Shown here: positions 44,562 to 53,604 of the stretch, piece by piece
Numbering within the stretch: position 1 is the first letter of the stretch
Layout: every line of letters begins with the position of its first letter
Source: an uncultured Saprospiraceae bacterium
GTDB lineage: Bacteria; Bacteroidota; Bacteroidia; Chitinophagales; Saprospiraceae
Direction: 5' to 3'
Assembly (NCBI GenBank): GCA_937941765.1
Contig: CALDGQ010000018.1
Coordinates: 52,245-116,244, forward strand
DNA: 64,000 bases
The notes under the pieces: generated by a model
What the model was told of the DNA's origin: nothing
Databases searched by the model: none
Seen by the model: the letters and a program-made list of their open reading frames with translations, nothing else
Translations under genes and position numbers: made by a program

Positions 44562-45230
44562 TTATCTCCAACCTCTTCCACTAGATCCTGTGTCAATCAC
44601 GCGTCGGCATTTCTTTGCAACATTTCCAAAAACAAAATTCAAACTAAGACCAGCTTGAAATGAATGATGAATTGCATTATGACTTGCTAGCGGTAAATTT
44701 TCTGGACGATCGACCATGTTGATTTGATAACCAAATTCCCAGTGAAGAATCGTATAAATTGGTGAAGAAACTCCGATTTTGAAATTGTAGCCAAGGGTCG
44801 GTTCGTACTCATAAGTATCAATCGTTCCTGTGGTTAGATTGGTTCTATTTACTTCCGTTTCATATTTTCCAACACCAGCCATTAAAACTAAACCAAATCG
44901 ATATGCCGGCAAAGAAGATAAATTTCCTCTTATAAAACCGCCATAATATCTCGTAATAAATTCCTCATCAAACGTTGGTTCTCCTACATCATTGGTAAAC
45001 TCGAAAATAGGATTTTTAATCTGCTGTTGATATTCTACCCCTAACTGGACATGCTCTAGTCCACCACCAATACGTCCACCAATCGGAACATAACCTATAC
45101 CTTCTGAATATTCTGGTGCATCTTGGTAAGCTGTGATATTATATCCTGAGAATGCATCGATATACAATTGTTGTGCAAACAATGTGCTTACGAAAATTGA
45201 AAGGCTCGTCAATAGAAAAAGTTTTTTCAT
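44562..45230 (-). CDS. Outer-membrane beta-barrel protein
   Basis: 222 residues with a signal peptide (ending STLFAQ). The mature part shows alternating amphipathic strands (IGGRIGGGLEHVQLGVEYQQ, YGGFIRGNL, RFGLVLMAGVGKYE, LGYNFKIGVSSPIY, FQAGLSLNFVFG), typical of 8-strand outer-membrane barrels. Unusually, the last strand is followed by an 18-residue basic tail containing one Cys (AKKCRRV ... GRGWR) instead of ending in an aromatic residue. Function unknown. A long hairpin follows the stop. Confidence 0.7.
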   Translation of the reverse strand: MKKLFLLTSLSIFVSTLFAQQLYIDAFSGYNITAYQDAPEYSEGIGYVPIGGRIGGGLEHVQLGVEYQQQIKNPIFEFTNDVGEPTFDEEFITRYYGGFIRGNLSSLPAYRFGLVLMAGVGKYETEVNRTNLTTGTIDTYEYEPTLGYNFKIGVSSPIYTILHWEFGYQINMVDRPENLPLASHNAIHHSFQAGLSLNFVFGNVAKKCRRVIDTGSSGRGWR

Positions 45231-45374
45231 AATCTTAAAAATTTGTGGTAATATTAAAATAGCTAGCTAGGTGTAGAGTGGCTAAGATAATGAAAAATTA
45301 TAATATACGTAGAATAGACATCTTATCTGTTTTGGGAAGATAGAAAACAGGCAGGATGTCTGTTCAAATTGCTT

Positions 45375-47471
45375 CTAATAGGAACCAAAATATCTTCTCA
45401 AAAACCATTCTAGTGTCAATAAAAACAATAGGATAAAAAAGATCCATTTGATGTTGATCACAGAACGTGTCTTTGATGTTTGATAAATGGTTGGTTTGAC
45501 CGTTTCCTTGGCAGAAATCATCGTGGCAATACTAGCTAGTTGATCTGGATAAACCATTTCTCCACCATGTTTTTCACTCAACATTCTTAATAAACCGTGG
45601 TCGGCAGTAGTTGCATAACTTTCCAATTGAATGGGTTGTACACTGAACTGCCCGTTATAGGTTAACTCCTTTCCGCTATTCATCGTGACACCACGGAATT
45701 TGTAGTCACCAACTTCAAAAAATCCGGCATTCAAAGTGTAGGATTTATTAGTTTTATCGAATGTGAAATTGAAATTTTTCCCTTCACTATTGGTGATGAC
45801 TAAACTAGCATCTGGGTCATTGATGAGCTCGTAACTTTCGTTGTACAATTCCGCATCAAAATATATTTTCTCATTTTCTTTGAAGATATTCTTATTGACA
45901 GAAACACGGAATTTACGTTTATCTTCTTTCAAGGATAAGTATTGAACAGACTTGCCAATTACCTCATCAATCATGTCGTGATTCTGATGTTGTAAGTAAT
46001 CGAACAAGCGCCATTTCCAAATTCCTTCTGCTGCTAATACACCTATTTTTAATCCATTTTGTTCTCCAAAAAGCAACAATGGATATTTTGTATCTACTTT
46101 TCCAATACGTTGAAATAACAATACTTCTGCATTTCCTTTTTGGTCAAATTCTCCAAAAGGTGCTTTAAGCGGTGCAAAATTGGGCAACTCACTTAATATC
46201 TTATCATCAATGTTGAATAAAGAGAAGTTAGAATTTACTTTAGCTTGGATGTCATTGCCGCTATTCCCATTGGAACGGATGCCTAAAATGGATTGCGCAC
46301 TACTGATTTTTGAAATATCTGATTGGCTTCCAACAATGTATAGTCTAGGTGTATTCCGTTCATACAATTTTTGCAAAGCAGTAGAACCATCATTTGTTTT
46401 GGATGGAATTTGGTGTAAAATTGCAAAGTCATAACCTGCGACATTCAAACTCTGATTCTTGATGTATTCAATCGTTACTTGATAATTTTTATTTTTAATA
46501 AGTGATTGCTTGATGGCAGAAAGATCTGGATGTGGTGCATTGGCTAAAATCAAAATCTTTTGACGTGCATCTAAAACATCAACAAAAATCTCTTTTGAGT
46601 TATTAGAAGTGGTGACTTCATTTGCAACTTTATTGACATTGATACGGTATCGCTGGACACCTGATTTGTTGGCATCTAAAATAATTTCTTTGGTAGTAAA
46701 GAAATCATTCTTATCAATTTTGATGTTGATGTCTTTTACTTTTTTATTGCCATCACCGACTTTCGTAACCGTCAATTTCGTGTTATTACCAGCACAATTT
46801 TGAGCAGAAATATCCACTTGAATTGTAAATTTATCTCCCAGATAAGCAATCTTATTATGGAAAACTCTCTTGATCAACAAGTCTTTTTGCACAGTCGTAT
46901 CACCTAATGCAACTGTATAAATCGGTGCAGCGATTTTCGTGCTAGCATAAATTGGATTACTTCCTTCATTGAAAATTCCATCAGAAGCTAAGACAATGGC
47001 ACCTAAATTTTGATTGCTATATAGGTCATATAATGACTTCATCAATTCTGAGATATTGCTGACTTTGTCACCAAATGAAAAGTCGATTCCTTCCCTTACA
47101 TCATTTCCAAAAGCATATTCTTTGACATCGTATTTTTCATCCAAAGAAGATTTTAGAGCCTGAAAATTTTGTTGATAAGTCGTCATTTCTTCACCTTTCA
47201 AATTGGCAGAAATTGACTCTGACTGATCTTGAGCGAGGACAATGACTGGCTTTTTAGTTTCGGTGACAATTGATTTGAGTAGTGGAGATAGTAGTAAAAT
47301 GGCTAGCAGACTCACCGTCAGAAAACGGACGAATCCAAGGAGCCAGGTCAACCATTTCGGATTTTCATCAAATGATTTTGAACGTGTGTACAACACGAAG
47401 GCAAAAATAAGTCCTAATAAACCACAAAATAGGAGATACCAGGTCGGATATTGAAAACTAATACTTTCCAA
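45375..47471 (-). CDS. Membrane protein with VWA domain and GATase1-like region
   Basis: 698 residues. Two N-terminal membrane helices (about 10-28 and 44-64), then a VWA domain from ~75 (PVIVLAQDQSESI, an intact DxSxS metal site at 82-86; later LGAIVLASDGIFNEG). A beta module follows, then a glutamine-amidotransferase-like fold (KILILANAPHPDLSAIKQSL, YDFAILHQIPS, PRLYIVGS), another beta module, and a C-terminal helix (IKWIFFILLFLLTLEWFLRRYF). This architecture is frequent in Bacteroidota beside batA-like or MoxR genes, though none is here. The GATase region has no evident catalytic Cys. It could sense or scaffold at the envelope; function is not known. Confidence 0.8.
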   Translation of the reverse strand: MESISFQYPTWYLLFCGLLGLIFAFVLYTRSKSFDENPKWLTWLLGFVRFLTVSLLAILLLSPLLKSIVTETKKPVIVLAQDQSESISANLKGEEMTTYQQNFQALKSSLDEKYDVKEYAFGNDVREGIDFSFGDKVSNISELMKSLYDLYSNQNLGAIVLASDGIFNEGSNPIYASTKIAAPIYTVALGDTTVQKDLLIKRVFHNKIAYLGDKFTIQVDISAQNCAGNNTKLTVTKVGDGNKKVKDINIKIDKNDFFTTKEIILDANKSGVQRYRINVNKVANEVTTSNNSKEIFVDVLDARQKILILANAPHPDLSAIKQSLIKNKNYQVTIEYIKNQSLNVAGYDFAILHQIPSKTNDGSTALQKLYERNTPRLYIVGSQSDISKISSAQSILGIRSNGNSGNDIQAKVNSNFSLFNIDDKILSELPNFAPLKAPFGEFDQKGNAEVLLFQRIGKVDTKYPLLLFGEQNGLKIGVLAAEGIWKWRLFDYLQHQNHDMIDEVIGKSVQYLSLKEDKRKFRVSVNKNIFKENEKIYFDAELYNESYELINDPDASLVITNSEGKNFNFTFDKTNKSYTLNAGFFEVGDYKFRGVTMNSGKELTYNGQFSVQPIQLESYATTADHGLLRMLSEKHGGEMVYPDQLASIATMISAKETVKPTIYQTSKTRSVINIKWIFFILLFLLTLEWFLRRYFGSY

Positions 47472-47855
47472 ATAATTTTAATTTTTGTGTGCCCCTCGAA
47501 TGTTGAAATTTAATTAAACTAATTTCGACATTTTTATTCACAATTAATTGATTGACAACTCAATATACATTATTATCACGTAAAATGCTTTAGATAAGTT
47601 TCGTTTGGTACGGGGAAAATTTTAAATGAGGCCTTTACGGATTTACAACGAGCAGCAAAAATAAAAAGTATCGAATGATTTTAGGTTAATATCCTTTAAA
47701 TATTTCATAAAACTGCATTCCCGTCTTTTCAAAATTTGCACCTGTAAACATATTAATCTTATATTCGTTTTGCTATTAGCTTGTGTTTTAATCACTGAAT
47801 ATTAAACACAATTTTAAGGCATAAATCCCGTTCAAAAAATAGAAAATTAGTTTAC
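47472..47855. promoter_or_regulatory. Divergent promoter region (384 nt)
   Basis: The VWA gene starts at its left edge and the 47856 gene at its right edge, so both promoters must lie here. It is AT-rich, with no gene and no strong hairpin. I see no convincing TAnnTTTG box at an ordinary distance for either gene; ATTCGTTTTG near 47762 is a loose candidate for the rightward gene. Confidence 0.3.
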
Positions 47856-49133
47856 ATGAAAAAGATATTGTTAGCTTTCTCCATCTTGGTTTTTTCAGCA
47901 TTGCAGTTACAAGCTGCTTATATGTTGTTGCCGATGGATGAAAAGCAAAAAGATCATCTGAAAGCCTATGGCATTTGCTATTGGGTCATTGACAAGGATG
48001 TGGAAGCATTTTGGTTGTTGAATTATCGCGGAGGGAGTTTCGCATTTCGCCACAATGTTGTTTTTGAAAAAGAATGCTTGACTAGAGGGGTTTCATTTGA
48101 AGTGATTCCAGATGCGCAGTATAATAAGATTGTCCGAGACATTGCGGATCCAGAAGTCAACGAAGATGTGATCAAGTTGGAAGTACCTCCGAAAATCGCA
48201 GTTTATACGCCAGATGTAAATGCAAGAGGAGAAAAAATCCAACCATGGGATGATGCCGTAACTATGGTGTTGACTTATGCAGAAATTCCATATGAAACAG
48301 TATATGATTCAGATGTATTGGATGAAAAATTAGCAGAGTTTGATTGGTTGCATTTGCACCATGAAGATTTTACGGGTCAATACGGGAAATTTTATCGCAA
48401 CTATCACAACACGGCTTGGTACAAAGAAAATGTTGCTAAAATGGAGGCGCTTGCAAAAAAAGAAGGTTTCCAAAAAGTATCAGAATTGAAATTAGCCGTT
48501 GTCAAAAAAGTAAGAGAATATGTCGGTGGTGGTGGTTTTATGTTTGCGATGTGTTCGGCAACGGATACCTATGATATCGCATTGGCCGCAGATGGACATG
48601 ATATATGTGATCATATGTTCGACGGTGATCCAGCTGATCCGACAGCGGAAAGTAAATTAGATTTTAGTAAATCATTTGCTTTCAAGGATTTTAAATTGGT
48701 GAAAAATCCATTGGAATACGAGTTCTCATCGATTGATCATAATAAAGGTAGGACCGTTACTCCAAAACAAGATTATTTTACATTATTCGATTTCTCTGCA
48801 AAGTGGGATCCCGTTCCAACAATGCTTACCCAGAATCATACACGTACGGTCAAAGGGTTTATGGGACAAACAACGGCCTACAATAAAAAGAATATCAAGT
48901 CAGATGTATTGGTTTTAGGTGAAAACAAACCAGCAAAAGAAGCCAGATATATTCATGGTACTTTCGGTAAAGGTACTTGGACTTTTTATGGTGGTCATGA
49001 TCCTGAAGATTATCGCCATTATGTCAATGATCCAGAAACAGATTTGAGTTTGCACCCGAATTCTCCTGGCTATCGTTTAATTTTGAATAACGTTTTGTTT
49101 CCTGCTGCTAAGAAGAAGAAGCGGAAGACTTAA
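47856..49133 (+). CDS. Conserved secreted Bacteroidota protein often labelled asparagine synthetase B
   Basis: 425 residues with a signal peptide (ending LQLQA). The sequence (AYMLLPMDEKQKDHLKAYGICYWV near the N-terminus; WDDAVTMVLTYAEIPYETVYD; DWLHLHHEDFTGQYGKFY; YVGGGGFMFAMCSATDTYDIALAA; GKGTWTFYGGHDPEDYRHYV) belongs to a family I remember from Bacteroidota genomes, annotated there as asparagine synthetase B. The label looks wrong: there is no N-terminal Cys glutaminase and no ATP-pyrophosphatase motif, and the protein is exported. The C-terminal half resembles a glutamine-amidotransferase-like fold with CSAT in the nucleophile region. True function unknown. Confidence 0.7.
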   Translation: MKKILLAFSILVFSALQLQAAYMLLPMDEKQKDHLKAYGICYWVIDKDVEAFWLLNYRGGSFAFRHNVVFEKECLTRGVSFEVIPDAQYNKIVRDIADPEVNEDVIKLEVPPKIAVYTPDVNARGEKIQPWDDAVTMVLTYAEIPYETVYDSDVLDEKLAEFDWLHLHHEDFTGQYGKFYRNYHNTAWYKENVAKMEALAKKEGFQKVSELKLAVVKKVREYVGGGGFMFAMCSATDTYDIALAADGHDICDHMFDGDPADPTAESKLDFSKSFAFKDFKLVKNPLEYEFSSIDHNKGRTVTPKQDYFTLFDFSAKWDPVPTMLTQNHTRTVKGFMGQTTAYNKKNIKSDVLVLGENKPAKEARYIHGTFGKGTWTFYGGHDPEDYRHYVNDPETDLSLHPNSPGYRLILNNVLFPAAKKKKRKT

Positions 49134-49325
49134 ATTATTATACAGGAAATATTGCACAGAGTTGTACAGAGACAATTTCTGGTTGTGGAAACTCGAATAA
49201 GGTTTCCAATTGGTGTGTTAGATTACAAATTTTGCAGTTGAATTTGTTCATTATAATCTGAACAGGACGTGAACATTATGCGTTCCAATTCTTTCTTGTT
49301 ATAACAGAGAAAGGTTGTTTTTTAG

Positions 49326-50205
49326 ACTAATTATGCTTTTCCTCAGACGAAATTTTCTTGTTGGAACAAGCGTCAAATCCACCCGTGTTCATTTTTTTAG
49401 ATTGAACTTTAAGGATTCTCAACGTACCACAAGTTTGAGAAGCCTTTAAGGATTCTTAAACTTAACTCCACCTACAAGTTTAAGAATCCCAAAAGGCTTC
49501 TCAAACTTAACTCCAGCTACAAGTTTAAGAATCCCAGAAGGCTTCTCAAACTTACAGAGTAACACAGCGCTCATTCGTTATAAAAGCTCTGTGAACCACA
49601 TTTTTTAATATCTGTATTGTCATAGTTTTTCTAATTGTAATACTGACATTTTCCGTTATTACAAACTAATTATGCTTTTCCTCAGACGAGATTTTCTTGT
49701 TAGAACAAGCGTCAAATCCACCCGTGTTCATTTTTTTAGATTGAACTTTAAGGATTATCAACTTACCACAAGTTTGAGAAGCCTTTAAGGATTCTTAAAC
49801 TTAACTCCAGCTACAAGTTTAAGAATCCCAGAAGGCTTCTCAAACTCACAGCGCTCATTCGAAATAAAAACTTCGTGAAACACATTTTTTAATATCAGTA
49901 TTGTCATAGTTTTTCTAATTGTAATACTGACATTTTCTGTTATTATAAACTAATTATGCTTTTCCTCAGACGAAATTTTCTTGTTGGAACAAGCGTCAAA
50001 TCCACCCGTGTTCATTTTTTTAGATTGAACTTTAAGGATTCTCAACGTACCACAAATTTGAGAAGCCTTTAAGGCTTCTTAAACTTAACTCCACCTACAA
50101 GTTTAAGAATCCAAAAGGCTTCTCAAACTCACAGAGTGACACAGCGCTCATTCGAAATAAAAACTTCGTGAACCACTGTCTTTCTCTGCGGTCTTCCGTG
50201 AAATA
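49326..50205. repeat. Three tandem near-identical noncoding units with hairpins
   Basis: Units begin with ACTAATTATGCTTTTCCTCA at 49326, 49665 and 49949, so the period is 339 then 284; the third runs to about 50200. Each holds a small hairpin (CTTGTT..AACAAG), a 33-nt-arm hairpin (AAGTTTGAGAAGCCTTTAAG ... with loop AACTCCACCTAC; arms 49431-49463 and 49476-49508 in unit 1) and, in the first two units, TCAGTATT/TCTGTATT pairing with AATACTGA. In unit 1 the right arm plus loop is duplicated (45 nt), which explains most of its extra length. No coding frame is conserved. The array lies between two convergent genes; 49134-49325 before it holds no feature I can name. Confidence 0.9.
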
Positions 50206-50214
50206 ACCAAAACC

Positions 50215-50679
50215 CTACCGACGATACAAATAATACCAATTCCCATTATCCAACATCAACGAATCTCCTTCTACAATTCCTTCATACTCCTTACTGGCAT
50301 GTTCATAATAGACCTTGGTAGAAAAGAAAATAGAATCATTCACCATTTTATAAAAACCGTGAATGTTGCCTTTTCGTGTTCGTTCCAATTTCAATACTTC
50401 ATCGGGAGTAGAGTAGACATTGTATTCTAACACAAAACCGTCGGAATAAAATTTGAAGAACTGATATTGATCTCCGAAAGTATCTTCACCCGTCAGTCGA
50501 TAGTAGATACCTCTGGTATTTAATTTGCTAGCAGGTTCAGATTCAAAAAAAGGATTGTAGTAACGGAAGCTGGTTAGTGGTGGTTCGTAGATAGTTGATT
50601 TGTTGACCTTATTGTTGCAACTCAAAAGTCCTATACATATCAAAAGGTATGACGAAACATGTTTGGTTAACTGATTCAT
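50215..50679 (-). CDS. Uncharacterised lipoprotein
   Basis: 154 residues. The N-terminus SSYLLICIGLLSCNN is a lipoprotein signal with the acylated Cys at about 21. The mature part is beta-rich (YYRLTGEDTFGDQYQFFKFYSDGFVLEYNVYS ... GFYKMVNDSIFFSTKVYYEH ... EGIVEGDSLMLDNGNWYYLYRR), like small lipocalin-like sensor domains, but I cannot assign a family. It is monocistronic, with the repeat array downstream. Confidence 0.65.
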   Translation of the reverse strand: MNQLTKHVSSYLLICIGLLSCNNKVNKSTIYEPPLTSFRYYNPFFESEPASKLNTRGIYYRLTGEDTFGDQYQFFKFYSDGFVLEYNVYSTPDEVLKLERTRKGNIHGFYKMVNDSIFFSTKVYYEHASKEYEGIVEGDSLMLDNGNWYYLYRR

Positions 50680-51043
50680 AGTGGTTCAGAAAATTGGGAA
50701 AATAAATAGTGTATTTGTTGTTGTGTTTCTATGAAATTTTAATTCTTCTAATTTGACGGGTTGGTTAGGCGAAATAAATATCAATCACTTTTCGATTTCC
50801 AATTTTGATTTTCAAGGATTCTGTTTTTGTTACTTTTTCAATTGAAAAAAAATAACCAAAATTCTAGATTTTAAAAACCTGCCTATGCCGGCAGGCAGGC
50901 TCGTCCCTCAAACATTTAAAATCCGCCACCCGCTTCAAAACGCTGCTATTTGTTTCTAAAGAGCTAATATGCAACAATTAAAATACGAGACTTGGTTGAT
51001 CAGGTTATATTTATTATAGCCAGCAATTGCAAATATTGATATA
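50680..51043. other. Gene-free region with a CCTGCC/GGCAGG palindromic repeat
   Basis: The 25-mer at 50876-50900 (CCTGCC pairing with GGCAGG, then a second GGCAGG) differs by one base from that at 24341-24365. The left half is the upstream region of the lipoprotein gene; the right half is AT-rich and lies after the MFS gene stop. No gene is seen. Confidence 0.6.
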
Positions 51044-52396
51044 TTAGTTCTGTATAATCGGTTCCTTATACCTTGTAAAAATAAAAAATCCTATTAAACA
51101 AACCACAAAAGCAAGGATGGCAGAAATTTTAACGCCTAAAGGATTCTCCATACTTTTTCCAAATAGCAACAACGATGGGAAAATCAAATTCGCAATCGAA
51201 GCACCCAATTTCATCATGAAATTTCTAACTGCATAAAACATACCTGCTTGTTGAACCCCTGTTGTTGTCGCGTGTTCATGAACTACATCTGCAATAATCG
51301 CATTCGGAATAATCCCAAATGCCGCTAGTGGAAATGCAGAAGCTACTGCCAAAACATAAAACATAATGTCTTTTGAAATCGGTAAGTAGGGCGCCATAAA
51401 CGTCAGCATAAAAACAGCACTGAAGACTAAAAAGGCAACCATTAGGATTTTCTTTTTGCCAAATTTTTTCGATAAAAAATTCAGTGGAACATATAAAAGG
51501 AAACTCGCCAAAAAACCAATCGTCATAAACAAGGTCGCAGCACCAATGTCTTTTCCAAATAGCAAAGTGATGTAATAACTAACTCCTAATTGTATAAACG
51601 TCAATGCCAACCAATACATTAAATCAGAAAAAATGAAGTAACGGAAATTGACATTTGAGAAAACAGATGAAATTGATTTTTTTAAATCATAGGACGAACT
51701 TTGTTGAACCGCATATTTGGTTTCATTCAAAAAGAAAACAGGCATCAACATAAAAATCAAAGCAACAATAGCATATATTCCGATCACCATTTGAAAGGCA
51801 TTGACAGATGACATCGTTTCGGCAAATGCGCTTTGAAAGGCATAGACTGAATTTCCAATAATAAAACCAAGTGCCCACGTAACCGAAATAGCAGTACTTA
51901 TTTTCAATCGATCATCCGGATGATGTCCCAACTCACTAATCAAAGCAGTATAGGGAACAACATACAAAGTCATAAAAAAATATAGGAAAAAAACCATTAG
52001 CAAAAGCCATCCAGTATTGATATGGATGTCAGAAGTGATAGGATAGAAAATCAAAAATGAAAAGAGTGCAAATGGCACCGCAGAGATCGCCATTAAAAAT
52101 TTTCGTTTTCCAAAACCACTATTCATTTTATCAGACCAATTAGCAATCAATGGATCCGTAATCGCATCAAAAATTCTTCCTCCAAAATTCACAATTCCTA
52201 AAACAGCAATAAAACCCAATATAGCTCCTTGATAAATGAAGTTTGGAAAAATGGCAGCATCACCTGATTCTGGTGGCATATAAAAATAAACAAGGAGGTT
52301 GATTGCCCCAAAAGAAGCCAATGACCAACCGAATTGGCCCAATGCATATATAAGGATTGCAAAGACAGTAGGTCGGTGAGGTTGTAATTTAGTCAA
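51044..52396 (-). CDS. MFS transporter of the GPH/MelB-like (MFS_2) type
   Basis: About 450 residues and 12 hydrophobic helices. Visible motifs are FGGRIFDAITDPLIANWSDK, the GPH-family loop with conserved Asp residues (DxxxDP), then GFGKRKFLM, and between the halves FLSKKFGKKKILM. This family co-transports sugars or other solutes with Na+ or H+; the substrate cannot be predicted. I take the TTG at 52396 (LTKLQPHRPTV) as start; the frame extends to a GTG at 52489, but that would leave only 25 nt to the divergent fabH-like gene and add a non-hydrophobic stretch. Divergent from the KAS III gene. Confidence 0.82.
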   Translation of the reverse strand: MTKLQPHRPTVFAILIYALGQFGWSLASFGAINLLVYFYMPPESGDAAIFPNFIYQGAILGFIAVLGIVNFGGRIFDAITDPLIANWSDKMNSGFGKRKFLMAISAVPFALFSFLIFYPITSDIHINTGWLLLMVFFLYFFMTLYVVPYTALISELGHHPDDRLKISTAISVTWALGFIIGNSVYAFQSAFAETMSSVNAFQMVIGIYAIVALIFMLMPVFFLNETKYAVQQSSSYDLKKSISSVFSNVNFRYFIFSDLMYWLALTFIQLGVSYYITLLFGKDIGAATLFMTIGFLASFLLYVPLNFLSKKFGKKKILMVAFLVFSAVFMLTFMAPYLPISKDIMFYVLAVASAFPLAAFGIIPNAIIADVVHEHATTTGVQQAGMFYAVRNFMMKLGASIANLIFPSLLLFGKSMENPLGVKISAILAFVVCLIGFFIFTRYKEPIIQN

Positions 52397-52453
52397 TTGG
52401 AATTCAATATTTAATTGGGAAAAACATAAATAAAAACTAATTTCGGAGCGCAA

Positions 52454-52461
52454 TACTTTTG
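52454..52461 (+). promoter_or_regulatory. Possible -7 promoter element for the KAS III gene
   Basis: TACTTTTG fits TAnnTTTG and ends 53 nt before the ATG at 52515. It lies inside the alternative 5' extension of the MFS gene, which supports the shorter MFS start. No clear -33 box. Confidence 0.35.
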
Positions 52462-52514
52462 CGTATAAAAACAAATACTCTAAAACCACTTTATTAAATA
52501 ACGCTCAATATAGT

Positions 52515-53573
52515 ATGAAACGAAGTAAAATAGCAGGAATCGGTCATTATGTTCCTGAAAAGCGCGTCACGAATCATGATCTTGTTAAATTGATGGATAC
52601 ATCTGACGAATGGATTCAGGAACGGACTGGAATCGTAGAGCGAAGATACGCTGAAAAACATAAGGAGACGACTTCAACAATGGGAACCAAAGCTGCCAGA
52701 ATCGCAATGGAAAGAGCAGGCGTGACCAATGACGATATCGATTTCATCATATTTGCTACTTTGAGTCCTGATTATTATTTCCCAGGCTGTGGCGTGTTGA
52801 CACAACGTGAATTAGGAATCAAAGGGATCGGTGCATTGGACATCAGAAACCAGTGTAGTGGATTTGTTTACGGTTTGTCTGTTGCAGATCAATTTATCAA
52901 ATCTGGAATGTACAAAACCATATTATTGATTGGCGCTGAATATCATTCTTGTGGATTAGATTACACGACTCGTGGTAGAAATGTTTCGGTGATTTTTGGA
53001 GATGGTGCTGGAGCCGTTGTTTTGAAAGCAACAGAAAATGAAAATGAAGGAGTACTTTCTACTCACTTACATGCAGATGGAACGGATGCTGAAAAATTGA
53101 TGTATGAAAATCCAGGTTGTCATGGTGGTGTTCACAAAAAGGAAGATAAATTATATGACTTTGATGACGATGAGCCAGAATTTGGTGGCATTTTCACAAC
53201 CAAAAAAATGATGTCTAACAAAAGTTATGCACCTTATATGGAAGGTCCAGCGGTTTTTAAATTTGCCGTGAAAAAATTTCCAGAAGTTATCATGGAAGCA
53301 TTGACATCTAATGGAATGACGACGGAAGACTTGGATATGTTGATTCCTCATCAAGCTAATTTAAGAATCAGTCAATTCGTTCAAAGCATGCTTAAAATTC
53401 CAGATGAGAAAGTATACAATAATATTCAGAAGTATGGAAACACTACTGCTGCTTCAATCCCAATCGCACTTTGTGAAGCTTGGGAAGCAGGAAAAGTGAA
53501 AGACGGTGATTTGGTTTGCCTTGCAGCTTTTGGTTCTGGATTTACTTGGGCTTCTGCTTTGCTGAGATGGTAA
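52515..53573 (+). CDS. 3-oxoacyl-ACP synthase III family protein (KAS III)
   Basis: 352-residue thiolase-fold condensing enzyme. The catalytic triad is complete: Cys114 in DIRNQCSGF, His278 in IPHQAN, Asn308 in YGNTTAAS. DTSDEWIQERTGI, FGDGAGAVVL and GSGFTWASALLRW are also typical. Between strands, residues ~183-235 form an insertion (HADGTDAEKLM ... FGGIFTTKKMM) absent from E. coli FabH, so the substrate may differ from acetyl-CoA; a housekeeping or a specialised lipid role are both possible. I therefore do not call it fabH. bshB1 follows at 31 nt in the same direction. Confidence 0.88.
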   Translation: MKRSKIAGIGHYVPEKRVTNHDLVKLMDTSDEWIQERTGIVERRYAEKHKETTSTMGTKAARIAMERAGVTNDDIDFIIFATLSPDYYFPGCGVLTQRELGIKGIGALDIRNQCSGFVYGLSVADQFIKSGMYKTILLIGAEYHSCGLDYTTRGRNVSVIFGDGAGAVVLKATENENEGVLSTHLHADGTDAEKLMYENPGCHGGVHKKEDKLYDFDDDEPEFGGIFTTKKMMSNKSYAPYMEGPAVFKFAVKKFPEVIMEALTSNGMTTEDLDMLIPHQANLRISQFVQSMLKIPDEKVYNNIQKYGNTTAASIPIALCEAWEAGKVKDGDLVCLAAFGSGFTWASALLRW

Positions 53574-53604
53574 ACTAATTCTTGTTTATTGCGTTATAAT
53601 AAGT

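Noticed and set aside
47472..47855. Riboswitch in the divergent region
   Set aside because: No conserved aptamer motif or terminator/antiterminator pair could be found in this gene-free stretch.
49326..50205. CRISPR array
   Set aside because: The repeated unit is 250-340 nt, almost all of it conserved, with no short repeat/unique spacer alternation and no cas genes nearby.
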